A stretch of DNA of 64,000 nucleotides from Pomphorhynchus laevis (GCA_012934845.2 WNNJ02001556.1:18793-82792), one strand, 5' to 3'; positions 1-10,266 are shown, counted from the first letter of the stretch. Program-made: numbers and translations. The notes: generated by a model from the sequence alone, not told the origin.

Positions 1-404
1 TTTAAACAGTTTGCTACGATTTTAAGCGATTTGTTTGACATAAAAATAAATCTTAATCGTTTGGAAAATAAAAAAATGACGCAAGTCAAAATAGATATAA
101 GTCAAAACGGTTGATTTTAACGATCAATCCACTGATGTGGAATTTTGTCCGACCATGATTTGAAATAAAGATTCAAATTCTGAGTGACCAAATTTTGAAA
201 TATTGACCGGTAATAGCGAATGAAAAGCGAATTCGATCCACTCAATTAATACCAAACAAATCAATATAAAAAGAATCGGATACAAAAGAACAGTAGATTT
301 CGGTGTTTGGACAAGACACACGTAATCTTAGCGATCACTGACAGATGTGATTCTGAAATACGAAAGAATTCACATGTCATATTGATAAAATTTGAATATT
401 ATTT
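1..404. other. Left flank, no gene seen
   Basis: AT-rich sequence left of LINE A1. Only short chance reading frames are present and I recognise no protein, RNA or repeat in it. Confidence 0.5.
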
Positions 405-3400
405 ATTTATTTGAATATTATTATTATTATTATACATTCAACAACATACGAGCATTAGCTCAAATAGCTGGCTCACAATAAGTTCGTAAATAAATTAATT
501 AGTTTTTAAAATAAGGAAATGCAACACGAAACATTGCTTGATCCATTCGTAGTCTTCTTTTAAAAGCACTAAGTGAACTGCATCCAACGGTGTCTGCATC
601 AAGGTTGTTCCACAGCTCAACAATTCTTCTATCAAATTGCATCGCGCCCAATTTCTGTACTCTGTTTCTTCGAATAGTTAAAGAATGACCGCGAAGAACA
701 TTTGAACAACGTAGTTGAACCCTACTCCGAAGAGGGTGATGAGGACGTTGGAATAAATGCCAAACAAGGCACATATCCATGTACCGACGGGTCCATGTGA
801 CGGTCTCAAGTCCTAATGATCTCAGTCTGTCTTCATAAGGCAGCGACGCCAACGTTGGTGCTAGCTTTGTTGCCCTGCGAAGTACCCTCTCTGATTTCTT
901 ATGTTCATGCACAGTACGTGGGTATACAACCGGAGCTGCATATAAAAGTCTACTCAATACATGTGCTAAAATCAGAGGCCGAAGAGCAGTCGGATTAACG
1001 CGAACAAACGCGCGTCGAATCATACCTATCATTTTATTGGAGTTGGCACAAGCTTGATCAGTGTGCTTTTTGGTTGATAAATTAGAGGTAACCCATACTC
1101 CTAAATCTTTGTAACTATCGACACTTTCCACAATACAGTCCTTATATGTGTAACAAGCTGATGTTAGTTGCTTGCGAGCATTACCAATAATACGCATGTG
1201 TTTGCATTTCGAAACATTTATCACAAGCTTGTTTAACGCCGCCCACAACTCCAAATTATCTATGTCAGTTTGCAAATTATCAACATCCTCACTTGAATGA
1301 ATGGGCCGCCATATTTTTAAGTCATCTGCATACAAACATGATCGAGAGCGAATGCACCCAGGCAAATCGTTAACATAAATGCTGAATAAAAGCGGACCCA
1401 AAACTGAACCTTGAGGTACTCCAATATGACATTCTCTAGACACAGACAATGACCAATCGACAAGTACTCGAAAGCAACGATCACGAAGAAATTCTCTAAT
1501 CCAATCAACTATTATGTTTGGGAGTCCAGTATTGACAAGATTCTGAAGAAGTAGACCATGATCTACTCTATCAAAAGCTTTAGAAAAGTCGAAGAATATA
1601 ATGTCTGTATCGATATAATGTGTCTTATTCGCTGTCCAATCAAGATGAGCATCAAGCAAATTTGAAACAGTTGAATAACCCTCCCGAAATCCGTGCTGAT
1701 TAGGGACTAAAATTTTTCCTACACGAAAAAACTCAACCATGTAGCGATGCACAAACCTCTCCAACACTCTACAGCAAATGCAGGTAATGCTCACCGGCCT
1801 ATAATTCTCGACGGAAGAGCGATCTCCCTTCTTGAAGTAGGGAAGAACAATTGACTGCTTCCACACATTAGGAAGAGATCTTTCCAAGATTGACTGGCGA
1901 AAAATTGCACAGAGAGGAACGCAAATTGAGCCTGCTAATCTGCGCAGATAAACAGAAGGTAGTAAGTCACAACCTCTTGAATTATTTGCTTTTAGACGGC
2001 GTAATTCGGAATAGACTTTAGCTGGCGTTATCAAATTGTCAAGGTCCAACTCAAGACACGTGTCAGAGTAAGTCTTCAGCACACTAGATTCCATACAAAA
2101 AGTTTGATGTTCATTTGCGGGCTCTACTGAAGTGCAATAGTGTGCCGCAAACTCTTCAGCTAGGTCATTCGCAGAAATGTCATAGAAGTAGTGACAAATC
2201 GAAGAATCAACAGCTCCCCTGCTTGATAGGTACTGAAAAAGGACCTTTAAATCGTATTTACACTTGTTAGCTAATGCATTCTCAAATGCACACCGCTTCT
2301 TTCTCTTCAATGAATTGAATAAATTTCTTGCCTGTTTAAAAACATCATAACTACACTCCCCAACTTTGTAGCGATTGAAGATCAAATTACGAGTCCTCAA
2401 TGATGAACGTAACTCAGAATCGAACCAGGGAGAATCTTTTCGACGTGTCCTGCTTCTAAGTGGAGAGAATAAAATAAGCAGCGACTCTAAGGTTCTCTGA
2501 AAGTAATTCCACGCGCCGTGTACTCCAACAACAGCGGGATCTGGCCAGGTAGCTGTTGAAAGTATTGACTTAATTGCACGTGTGTTGGTTTTGAAAGCAT
2601 TAACCACTTGATTTTCACGCGGACCTCGAGTATCTTCTTGAAACCTTAACCTAATGATCAATACGCAATGATCAGACATACCGATCGGGGCATCATAACG
2701 GATAGCGTTAATAATCTCACTGTTCGAAGATAAACATACATCTAATAGAGATCTACTGTCACTAGCAAAACGAGTGTAATTTTGAACATGCTGAGTTAAA
2801 CCACAATAGATGATACACTCCAGAAGGTCATAGGAAGCATGGTCACAAGTAGGAAAAGCCGTATACGAATTCCAATCAACCGAAGGCATATTCAAGTCAC
2901 CAAGTATTAAAACATTGGAGGTACCTTTAGAATAAAGTTCTACTTCCCCAATCAGTTTATCTGTGGCGGCCAAGGGTGAACGATATACTACCCCCAGAAC
3001 AAGCGGAGCGGTATGCATGAATTTTACCCGACACCACAAACTTTCGACTTTATTAGAAGAAGTGCTAAGAATAGTTACTTTCACATCGTTGCTCACATAA
3101 AGAATAACACCTCCACCTCTTCCACTTTTACGATCACTGCGGAAAACCAGATAACCAGGGATGGAGACTTCATTATCAATAATATCACTATATAGCCATG
3201 ATTCTGTGATAGCGAGTAATTTAGGACGAATTAACTGAACTCTATATCTCAGTTCATCTATCTTCGATATAAGACTGCGAACATTACCATGGAGTATTTC
3301 ACAATGCCCCAACATACCTCTGGGAGTATTCCTATCACCCCTTACACATCCAAATAACCCGGACGCTAAACCATTTAGACTCTGATAGGCAGAGTAGACG

Positions 3401-3531
3401 AGCCCGTTTCGATTACAGAATGCACGCGAGGCGACATGACTAGTGGGCTCCAACTCAGCCAAGTGCGTCGCTTCACAATCTGAAAATTTTTCACTGAAAA
3501 ATTTTTCAATCTGAAAATTTTTAAATAACAC
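405..3531 (-). mobile_element. CR1/Jockey-group LINE A1, 5'-truncated
   Basis: Non-LTR retrotransposon on the minus strand. Its 3' end is on the left: a short 3' UTR (about 435-498) with a GAGC/GCTC hairpin and then a (TAA)n tail (416-434 on the complement). The same hairpin plus TAA tail ends LINEs A2, A3 and A5, which defines family A. ORF2 is complete but no ORF1 lies upstream; the element stops at an ATTAATAACAC-type repeat beginning just above the ORF2 start, so it is probably 5'-truncated or its 5' UTR is that repeat. Confidence 0.85.
499..3531 (-). CDS. LINE A1 ORF2: endonuclease-reverse transcriptase, intact
   Basis: A 1010-aa uninterrupted ORF2. The N-terminal half is an APE-type endonuclease: ITESWL near residue 108, GDLNMPSVDW near 210 and SDHC near 285 carry the usual metal-binding and catalytic residues. 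The reverse transcriptase follows: NYRPVSITC near 625, FFDFSKAFDRVDH near 643 (motif A), GVPQGSVLGPLLF near 704 (motif B) and LYADDLKIW near 733 (catalytic YADD). The C-terminus has the DLGVWV, NKMIGMIRR and LRRATKL blocks typical of CR1-like ORF2. It would nick target DNA and prime reverse transcription there. Start is the first in-frame Met (3531); residues 1-70 match no domain I know, so the true start may be lower. It is the only family-A copy here without a stop or frameshift, hence the youngest or most constrained. Confidence 0.9.
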   Translation of the reverse strand: MLFKNFQIEKFFSEKFSDCEATHLAELEPTSHVASRAFCNRNGLVYSAYQSLNGLASGLFGCVRGDRNTPRGMLGHCEILHGNVRSLISKIDELRYRVQLIRPKLLAITESWLYSDIIDNEVSIPGYLVFRSDRKSGRGGGVILYVSNDVKVTILSTSSNKVESLWCRVKFMHTAPLVLGVVYRSPLAATDKLIGEVELYSKGTSNVLILGDLNMPSVDWNSYTAFPTCDHASYDLLECIIYCGLTQHVQNYTRFASDSRSLLDVCLSSNSEIINAIRYDAPIGMSDHCVLIIRLRFQEDTRGPRENQVVNAFKTNTRAIKSILSTATWPDPAVVGVHGAWNYFQRTLESLLILFSPLRSRTRRKDSPWFDSELRSSLRTRNLIFNRYKVGECSYDVFKQARNLFNSLKRKKRCAFENALANKCKYDLKVLFQYLSSRGAVDSSICHYFYDISANDLAEEFAAHYCTSVEPANEHQTFCMESSVLKTYSDTCLELDLDNLITPAKVYSELRRLKANNSRGCDLLPSVYLRRLAGSICVPLCAIFRQSILERSLPNVWKQSIVLPYFKKGDRSSVENYRPVSITCICCRVLERFVHRYMVEFFRVGKILVPNQHGFREGYSTVSNLLDAHLDWTANKTHYIDTDIIFFDFSKAFDRVDHGLLLQNLVNTGLPNIIVDWIREFLRDRCFRVLVDWSLSVSRECHIGVPQGSVLGPLLFSIYVNDLPGCIRSRSCLYADDLKIWRPIHSSEDVDNLQTDIDNLELWAALNKLVINVSKCKHMRIIGNARKQLTSACYTYKDCIVESVDSYKDLGVWVTSNLSTKKHTDQACANSNKMIGMIRRAFVRVNPTALRPLILAHVLSRLLYAAPVVYPRTVHEHKKSERVLRRATKLAPTLASLPYEDRLRSLGLETVTWTRRYMDMCLVWHLFQRPHHPLRSRVQLRCSNVLRGHSLTIRRNRVQKLGAMQFDRRIVELWNNLDADTVGCSSLSAFKRRLRMDQAMFRVAFPYFKN

Positions 3532-3716
3532 ATAAATAACACATTAAATAACACATTAAATAATAATGCATTAATAATACATTAATAACACAGTTTAATA
3601 CATTAATAACGCACTTTACGTTATTAATACATTAATAACACACTTTAATACATTAATAACACAGTTTAATACATTAATAACGCATTAATAATACATTAAT
3701 AACACAGTTTAATAAA
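3532..3716. repeat. ATTAATAACAC-type minisatellite
   Basis: Degenerate tandem repeat built from ATTAATAACAC and CAGTTTAATAC blocks, roughly 20-22 bp per unit, between LINE A1 and the family-2 RT fragment. It may be the 5' UTR repeat of A1, since LINE A2 also carries a minisatellite above its ORF1. Confidence 0.7.
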
Positions 3717-3761
3717 AAAATTTGACCTCAACACAAAGTACGGTCACTATCATTGTAAACA

Positions 3762-4256
3762 ATGCCCAAAGGAAAGTCTAGAGCTTTGCCAAGGTGTTGT
3801 GCGTGCTCTGCTTCGACAGCTAAATGCAAAGGATGCGTATGTGCAAGAGAGAAGAAACAATGTATTGACTGCTTGGCTACAAATTGCACGAACAAGAATG
3901 AGAACACGGCTCTCACACCAATGAGAGCACGGGTGAAGCCATCAACACTTGTTCACTTATGACCCGACAGCCAAGCATACTGTCATCCCAAACGAATGTT
4001 CTGATATATGCATCTTCTGACCTGATCACACATTATAATAATCAGCTGACTTCATCACTCACTGCGATAGAACAAGATAATCTTTTGGACGATATCTATA
4101 AAGAGGTAATACAGTAGAAGCCTTACCACCTTGAATTGCCAAAATGTCGTGCGAGTCATGTGTTTGTTGAAACGCTGGCTAGTTTGTACAGTTCCGCCGC
4201 TAACGACATGGGATCAATTCATATGAGTATCAAAATGGCAACGGTCCTCTGCCAAT
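3762..4256 (+). pseudogene. N-terminal Cys-rich zinc finger of a family-2 RT gene (fragment)
   Basis: A 66-aa frame (3762-3962) begins MPKGKSRALPRCCAC and has a CxC/CxxC cluster: CCAC, CKGCVCA, CIDC, NCTN. I recall this cysteine pattern at the N-terminus of invertebrate RT proteins that end in a CCHC finger plus nuclease-like domain, the family also seen at 14.6-19.1 kb and 44.1-45.2 kb (memory, not a search). Weak coding continues to about 4256 (FVETLASLYSSAAND). It then meets the (TAA)n tail of LINE A2, and family-2 coding resumes at 9049, so this is probably the front of the same gene. An independent fragment or small host zinc-finger protein is possible. Confidence 0.45.
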
Positions 4257-4364
4257 TATTATTATTATTATTATTTCGACAAACAGACGAGCAAAGCTCA
4301 CAGTTGCACTGTTAAAAAAAAAGAAAAGGAAAAGTAAAGAAAAAAAAAGACTCACAAACAAAAG

Positions 4365-6182
4365 TCACAAAAGTTTATGTTTGAATGCTGAAACCGATCT
4401 TGAGTTGACAATTTCTTCACTTAATCGGTTCCACTTACCTACGATTCGGTGTCCAAATTGTACAGTTTTAGAGCGTATAACTCGGCGATGGGCTAAAGTA
4501 AAATTGTGTCCACGCAAAGCCCGACTTTTCCGAACAGTCATCAATTCTCTTAAGACGTGATTTCCCTTGTGTAAAGCTTCCCATGTTGAACACATATCTC
4601 GCCGAAACCGAAGGTCGCTTATAGAAACCATACCAAGTTTTTTTAGCCTTTCATTATAAGGTAAGGCTTTAACTGAATTTACGAGCTTTGTTGCCCGGCG
4701 CAGCACATTTTCAATTCTACTTTTCTCGTATACTGTTCTTGGGAACGAACATTGTGATGCATAGGTAAGATGACTGATCACAAATGCGTTGGCGAGTGCT
4801 CTAAATGAAACTGGACTCAACACACTAAAAATTCTACGAATCATCCCAACCATTCGATTTGCTTTCGAGCAAGCCAACTCAGTATTCCAACTAGTCGAAA
4901 AATCATTCGCAACTACTATTCCAAGGTCGCTAAGACGAGTTACTACTTTAATGTTCTGATCCTCAAGATGATAAGTTGGATACACACTATGACTGCATGA
5001 TTGTAAACGCATACATGCACACTTTGATATATTCAGTGACAGACCATTCATATAAGCCCAGTTGGAAATGCTGTCGATATCCGATTGAACTAGCACCGTG
5101 TCCGAATCTGACCGGATAGCCTGCCAAATTTTTAGGTCGTCTGCATATAAAAGAGAGTGTGAATTCAAAATGGAAGGAAGGTCATTAATGAAAATACAGA
5201 ATAACAATGGGCCGAGGACCGAACCCTGCGGAACTCCAACATTGACCGGATAAGGATCAGAAAGAGAACCATTTACAACAACCTGATAGAATCTGTTAGA
5301 TAAAAATTCTTTTATCCAGCGAATAATAAGTGGATCAATGTTTAGAGCACGCATTTTCTGAATCAAGATGTCATGTGGAACCATATCAAACGCTTTTGAA
5401 AAATCAAAAAATAATATATCAACATCAAAGCCCTTATCAACTAACGAACCCCAGCTATTCTGGGCAATCAAGAGATTAGTGATTGTTGAGCGATCCCTTC
5501 GAAATCCATGTTGATTGTTACACAATAATTTGTTGGATTCTAGATAATCGCTTAGAATGCGGTATATTATCCTTTCCAAAACTCGACAGAATACACACGT
5601 TAGACTTATCGGGCGATAATTTTCAACTGAAGATGGATCACCTTTCTTCAAAATGGGCCTTATCCACGAAAGTTTCCAATTCATCGGGACACAACCGAAG
5701 TACAAGGAGGCGACACAAATCCAATATAGTGGTATGCCGATAACATCAGCGATATTCTTGAGAAATACCGGTGGTAAACGATCAGGACAAATAGAACCTG
5801 ACGATTTAAGCCGCTTGAGCTCTAGCACCACATCATTAACAGAAAACATCTGAAGAATGTTTATATTCGATGGACAGTACGAGGCATTGGTGACGGAGGA
5901 GGATTTACGAACTCCTATGCAAAAATGTTGAGCGAAAGCATTCGCTATGTCATCATATTTAATCAATGTGCAACCATCAGTATCAACAAGTGAACCAATG
6001 TGTTTATTTTTATTGTTGAAATTAGCATAATTGAATACGGATTTGGGATTATGAATTGCCATTTGAGCAATTTTCTCTTCAAATTGACATTGTTTGAAGC
6101 GTTTAAGAAATGTGAACCGATTTCTGGCCTCTTTATACCTACAGTAATCAATACTATTATTAGAAAACAACTGGAATTTCAT
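4365..6182 (-). CDS. LINE A2 ORF2, reverse transcriptase part
   Basis: 605-aa frame with the RT half of ORF2: NYRPISLTCVFCRVLERI, FFDFSKAFDMVPHD, GVPQGSVLGPLLF and LLYADDLKIW, then the DLGIVV, NRMVGMIRR and LRRATKLV blocks of CR1-like elements. It is separated from the endonuclease part by a frameshift in an A-run on the coding strand (about 6182-6192) just above its first Met, so that Met is not a natural start. About half identical by eye to A1 in the conserved blocks. Confidence 0.85.
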   Translation of the reverse strand: MKFQLFSNNSIDYCRYKEARNRFTFLKRFKQCQFEEKIAQMAIHNPKSVFNYANFNNKNKHIGSLVDTDGCTLIKYDDIANAFAQHFCIGVRKSSSVTNASYCPSNINILQMFSVNDVVLELKRLKSSGSICPDRLPPVFLKNIADVIGIPLYWICVASLYFGCVPMNWKLSWIRPILKKGDPSSVENYRPISLTCVFCRVLERIIYRILSDYLESNKLLCNNQHGFRRDRSTITNLLIAQNSWGSLVDKGFDVDILFFDFSKAFDMVPHDILIQKMRALNIDPLIIRWIKEFLSNRFYQVVVNGSLSDPYPVNVGVPQGSVLGPLLFCIFINDLPSILNSHSLLYADDLKIWQAIRSDSDTVLVQSDIDSISNWAYMNGLSLNISKCACMRLQSCSHSVYPTYHLEDQNIKVVTRLSDLGIVVANDFSTSWNTELACSKANRMVGMIRRIFSVLSPVSFRALANAFVISHLTYASQCSFPRTVYEKSRIENVLRRATKLVNSVKALPYNERLKKLGMVSISDLRFRRDMCSTWEALHKGNHVLRELMTVRKSRALRGHNFTLAHRRVIRSKTVQFGHRIVGKWNRLSEEIVNSRSVSAFKHKLL

Positions 6183-6309
6183 TTTTTTTTAATTTTAAAG
6201 CATTCCTTAACTCTTTGTCAAACCAAGGTTTATGGTGTATACGATTTGCAACGGTTTTACGGGGCGAAAATCGTATGAGAAATTCCTTAAGGGTGGCTTC
6301 TAACTGATA

Positions 6310-7314
6310 TCATGCCTTATCAACCCCAACATAAAACGGACTGAGCCATGAAATACTTAATAGATTCTGACGCACAAGTTCGAAGTTAGTTTTAAAATAA
6401 TTTAAAGAATTCTGTTGTAATCTACAAGCTGAAGGACGTGTAAAATCTGAGTAGAAATTGAGAACACAGTGATCTGACCTACCCAAAGGATCGGAGTACG
6501 TAACTTTGTGTATAATGTATTTATTCGATGTTAGACAAATATCAAGTAGCGATTGATTTTCTTGGGAAAATCGGGTAAATTTTGAAACATGTTGGGTAAG
6601 GTTTAGCGAGTTAATCATATCAAGAAATAATGATGTGGACGGACTACACACAGAAGATGTGTAGGTGTTCCAATCTACTGTCGCTAAGTTGAAATCACCA
6701 ACTATAAAAAGATTTGGTTTGGAACCAAACTCTAGAATGTAATCGATCAAGCAACAAACATCTGAAGTGGGATTGCGATAGATTAAGCCTAAAGTCACTG
6801 AACCAAGGGTAGGAAGAGACACACTACCCCACAATAACTCGATTCCATCGGACGCTCGTACATCTAGCAATTTAAACACTAAACTATTATGCACATAGAT
6901 AATCACTCCACCACCCTTGCAGATAGATCTGTCAACTCGATAAGATGTATAATTTTCAATCCAGATCTCAGCATCAGTAATTCTATCATGAAGCCATGTT
7001 TCAGTAATAGCAACTAATAGCGGATGCGAATTCTCAATGCGGAGTTTTAATTCGTCAATTTTTGGAAGAAGACTACGGGCGTTCGTATATAATAACAAAC
7101 ATTCTAAGCTTAAGGGTAGAGTCTGCTGAGACAACGATATCGGTATGTATGACTGATAATCCTCGCTACGTCGCTCAAGAGCCGACCACAATGGGGAGGA
7201 GTAATGGACAATATTTCTTAAACATTTATTATCCACATATGAAATATTTGAAATTACCAATGACTTATGAGCGGCGGAGGAAGGATTGAATGATCTACCT
7301 GTAGAGGCATCCAA
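6310..7314 (-). CDS. LINE A2 ORF2, endonuclease part
   Basis: 334-aa APE-type endonuclease: NARSLLPKIDEL, AITETWL, GGGVIIYV, VGDFNLATVDW and SDHCVLNF. It starts inside the end of ORF1 (61-nt overlap), a common ORF1/ORF2 arrangement in CR1-like LINEs. It ends at TGA directly after VGVDKA, where related copies read tryptophan (TGG), so this is a single nonsense change; coding clearly continues past it toward 6190. Confidence 0.85.
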   Translation of the reverse strand: MDASTGRSFNPSSAAHKSLVISNISYVDNKCLRNIVHYSSPLWSALERRSEDYQSYIPISLSQQTLPLSLECLLLYTNARSLLPKIDELKLRIENSHPLLVAITETWLHDRITDAEIWIENYTSYRVDRSICKGGGVIIYVHNSLVFKLLDVRASDGIELLWGSVSLPTLGSVTLGLIYRNPTSDVCCLIDYILEFGSKPNLFIVGDFNLATVDWNTYTSSVCSPSTSLFLDMINSLNLTQHVSKFTRFSQENQSLLDICLTSNKYIIHKVTYSDPLGRSDHCVLNFYSDFTRPSACRLQQNSLNYFKTNFELVRQNLLSISWLSPFYVGVDKA

Positions 7315-8471
7315 TGTATTTGAGTCTTCCTCCGCACAACCTGAAAATTTCGAATTGTCAAGTTTGACTCACCAGCTTCAATACGAGACTTCAAACATTG
7401 TTTAGCTTCACGTAGAAGCTTACGTTCATTCACGTCGAGATCTTTTAACAATCTTGCAGACGAACCTTGGAGACGATAAGAGTTCCTAAAGATGGTCTTA
7501 ACGGCTTTTGGATCTGTCAGAATGGCTTTTAGCAGTCTAGGACGATCGTTAATTTTTCTCCCTATGCGGAATAAAGCAACTATTTTAATACTAGATACTA
7601 TCTCTTCTGGGGATTGTGCCAAAACGATCGTGAGAATATTACGTACCCTAGACAAATCTTCATTTAGTCGGTTTTGGATATTGACAGAGCTTGATTCCGA
7701 CACATTGGCGAAAATAATAGAACGCAAAGGATCATGCTGTTTACGCAGTTGTGAGAAAGTAGACATTTGCTGCACCGGAGAACTCGCTCTAGAGGCATTC
7801 ATTGATTGAGATGATATGAAATGAGCTTCCTTAATGTGCTCGTTTACGCACTCTTTATGTAGAACCACACTGTCATTACTAGTAGCTGAGTTCTGTATAT
7901 CATCATTGCCTGTGTGAGTGTTGACAGTCAGCGTTCGTTCATTTTCTGTTTGACGAACAGTATACGATTTTGAGTGACCTCTCTTCCAGATACGAACAGG
8001 AGTGAAACCCGTAACTGACGATGTAGTCTTGCTAACTGCATGTGGGTATCGATGTGCATTTGGATCGATATCTGCATTATTGAAGGATTTATTCGAAGTT
8101 ATAGAATTTACCTCACCCACCACCTCAGGTAACTTATGCTGTATTTTTCGTTGTAAATTTACCTCAGATGCACTAGAGAGAATACTATTCTGTAGCATAG
8201 TTACGATTTCCTTAAGCTCTGACACCATTTTAATATTATTTTGTAATTTTTCCTCAAGAATAGTGTTCCATTCACAATTACGAGCCGCACACACACCACA
8301 ACAAAATTTACCGGATTGAACTACTTTAATATCATCCGCTTTAACATTAATTTTAGACCATATGTTACAATTCACAGAGCAACATGCCACCTCTATCTCT
8401 ACATATTGGTCCTTAACAGGACTTGCGAAACATTGGCTTTTAACTTGCTTCTTACACTTTTTCCCCACCAT
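7254..8471 (-). CDS. LINE A2 ORF1: RNA-binding protein
   Basis: 405-aa ORF1. Residues 1-65 hold a Cys-rich finger (CCSVNCNIW then FCCGVC), like the PHD-like finger of CR1/L2 ORF1. The C-terminal half has the RRM-like ORF1 blocks SIIFANVSESSSV, LFRIGRKINDRPRLLK and KDLDVNERKLLREAK. It should bind element RNA and chaperone nucleic acid in the RNP. Ser/Thr-rich middle. Intact; homologous ORF1s are at 48572-49876 (A5), 43274-43718 (A7) and, more distantly, 36722-38047 (B1). Confidence 0.8.
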   Translation of the reverse strand: MVGKKCKKQVKSQCFASPVKDQYVEIEVACCSVNCNIWSKINVKADDIKVVQSGKFCCGVCAARNCEWNTILEEKLQNNIKMVSELKEIVTMLQNSILSSASEVNLQRKIQHKLPEVVGEVNSITSNKSFNNADIDPNAHRYPHAVSKTTSSVTGFTPVRIWKRGHSKSYTVRQTENERTLTVNTHTGNDDIQNSATSNDSVVLHKECVNEHIKEAHFISSQSMNASRASSPVQQMSTFSQLRKQHDPLRSIIFANVSESSSVNIQNRLNEDLSRVRNILTIVLAQSPEEIVSSIKIVALFRIGRKINDRPRLLKAILTDPKAVKTIFRNSYRLQGSSARLLKDLDVNERKLLREAKQCLKSRIEAGESNLTIRNFQVVRRKTQIHWMPLQVDHSILPPPLISHW

Positions 8472-8652
8472 ATATATCCAATTTGATATTGTCAGTTTAA
8501 CTTCAGTGATGGTTTAACTTCGGATGTCGTCGATGGTTGTCGATAATTGTCAAGCGGATGGTTGTCGATGGTTGTCGTTAGTTGTCGTCGAAGGTTGTCG
8601 TTGGTTGTCGTCGAAGATTGTAGTTTGATTGTTTTACAATCTTGGTGGACAA

Positions 8653-9012
8653 GATTTTGAACTGAAATCTGGAACTGAAATCTGGAACTGAAATCTGGAA
8701 CTGAAATCTGGAACTGAAATCTGGAACTGAAATCTGGAACTGAAATCTGGAACTGAAATCTGGAACTGAAATCTGGAACTGAAATCTGGAACTGAAATCT
8801 GGAACTGAAATCTGGAACTGAAATCTGGAACTGAAATCTGGAACTGAAATCTGGAACTGAAATCTGGAACTGAAATCTGGAACTGAAATCTGGAACTGAA
8901 ATCTGGAACTGAAATCTGGAACTGAAATCTGGAACTGAAATCTGGAACTGAAATCTGGAACTGAAATCTGGAACTGAAATCTGGAACTGAAATCTGGAAC
9001 TGAAATCTGGAA
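8653..9012. repeat. 13-bp minisatellite, about 27 copies
   Basis: Near-perfect tandem array of the 13-mer ctgaaatctggaa. It is uniform enough to make a false 133-aa repetitive frame on the minus strand (FQFQISVPDFSS repeats). It sits above ORF1 of LINE A2, next to a GTTGTCG-type repeat at 8516-8630, so it is probably the 5' UTR repeat of that LINE. Confidence 0.95.
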
Positions 9013-9048
9013 TGTAAGTAGTTAATGGGTATCAAGATAGTTTAAACT

Positions 9049-9700
9049 GGTACTTCAACGAATCCCTTCCACTAGTATTGCAGCCCGACGTAAAACGCTT
9101 GAAAGGAGAATCATTCTATGGCAAGATAAAAACCTAACATCTCTCATAGCTGAGGCCGAAGTTCTTCAAAAAATCTAGCGAACAATCGATACAGTCGGCT
9201 CTCTAAAACTGAACAATGGCCCAAAATATCGGCAACATTTCCGAAAGGCGGACACAACTAGGAAAAAAATTATAAAAAACGAAAGACCTTTATTAGACAT
9301 TTAAAAAACATCTTTCATTTTTTTGCAGCATAGTGTAGGTAAAGTTTAAAATTAAAATTTGAAGTACCAAAATTGGTACTTCAACGAATCCCTTCAACTA
9401 GTATTGCAGCCCGACGTAAAACGCTTGAAAGGAGAATCATTCTATGGCAAGATAAAAACCTAACATCTCTCATAGCTGAGGCCGAAGTTCTTCAAAAAAT
9501 CTAGCGAACAATCGATACAGTCGGCTCTCTAAAACTGAACAATGGCCCAAAATATCGGCAACATTTCCGAAAGGCGGACACAACTAGGAAAAAAATTATA
9601 AAAAACGAAAGACCTTTATTAGACATTTAAAAAACATCTTTCATTTTTTTGCAGCATAGTGTAGGTAAAGTTTAAAATTAAAATTTTTTCAAAAAAATTA
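9049..9700 (+). repeat. 326-bp tandem duplication across a nested-insertion junction
   Basis: 9049-9374 is repeated at 9375-9700 almost identically. Each copy holds a piece of family-2 RT coding (AARRKTLERRI, then LTSLIAEAEVLQKI) followed by the outer about 140 bp of the inverted repeat of the TIR element. The duplication therefore happened after the TIR element inserted. Confidence 0.9.
9375..9556 (+). pseudogene. Family-2 RT gene, segment before the TIR-element insertion
   Basis: Reads AARRKTLERRI and SLIAEAEVLQKI, then (after a small shift) SKTEQWPK before the TIR element starts. On the far side of that element coding resumes with IFIQLF and KTNAVMKIL. The pair looks like one interrupted coding sequence. 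A tag stop follows LQKI. The identical segment at 9049-9230 is the other copy of the 326-bp duplication. Confidence 0.6.
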
Positions 9701-10266
9701 AAATTTGAATATTTTTCAAGTAAGTGTTCCGATTAGTTAAAGATTATCACACAATGATAGCACATTATGTATCTACACCACATATAAGTTTTAGCTTGAT
9801 AAGACGTATATTACGCATCAGAGAAAATGTTCAATTTTTTGAACTTAAAAATAATTAAAAAAAAAGCGTTATGATAACCCATACTTTTTTTCATCTCACA
9901 ACATCGACCATCTATCAATTAACATTTACACAAAAACTTATAAATTGATTTATTCAGTATGTTGAAAACATTTAAATTTTAACTTTTTAAATTAAAACAA
10001 AAATAATTAAAATTTTACCATTGCCCTTGTTAGTAGTTTGTTTACTGCAATATTATTATAATACGATTACAAATCATATATCTACATTATTTTCAAGTTT
10101 GAGATTGATTTAACATGTATTACGTTGTAAAACAAAATTTAATTTTTTGAACTTCAAAATACTTTTTAAGTACTTTGGTATGATATCCTATCATCATTTT
10201 TAACTTATTATTTCCAACTTACAATAAATCAACGTATACACAAAAAATTGGCATTATTACTTTATT
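9557..10266 (+). repeat. Left terminal inverted repeat
   Basis: Reverse complement of 13848-14558. AT-rich, no coding. Homology fades after ttactttatta (about 10266). The outer about 140 bp also occurs in the first duplicate copy (from 9231). Confidence 0.9.

Larger units (their letters stand above)
4257..9016 (-). mobile_element. CR1/Jockey-group LINE A2, near full length
   Basis: Complete-looking family-A LINE on the minus strand: 3' tail of (TAA)n at 4257-4275 with GAGC/GCTC hairpin, ORF2 (4365-7314), ORF1 (7254-8471), then a 5' region of GTTGTCG repeats (8516-8630) and a 13-bp minisatellite. ORF1 and ORF2 overlap by 61 nt in different frames. ORF2 has one nonsense change and one frameshift. 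It lies between two parts of what looks like one family-2 RT gene (3762-4256 and 9049 onward), so it probably inserted there. Confidence 0.85.

Noticed and set aside
3728-3916. 62-aa minus-strand frame over the Cys-rich fragment
   Set aside because: Shadow of the plus-strand zinc-finger coding.
8634-9035. 133-aa repetitive reading frame on the minus strand
   Set aside because: It is the translation of the 13-bp minisatellite; 13 is not a multiple of 3, so the peptide just cycles through frames.
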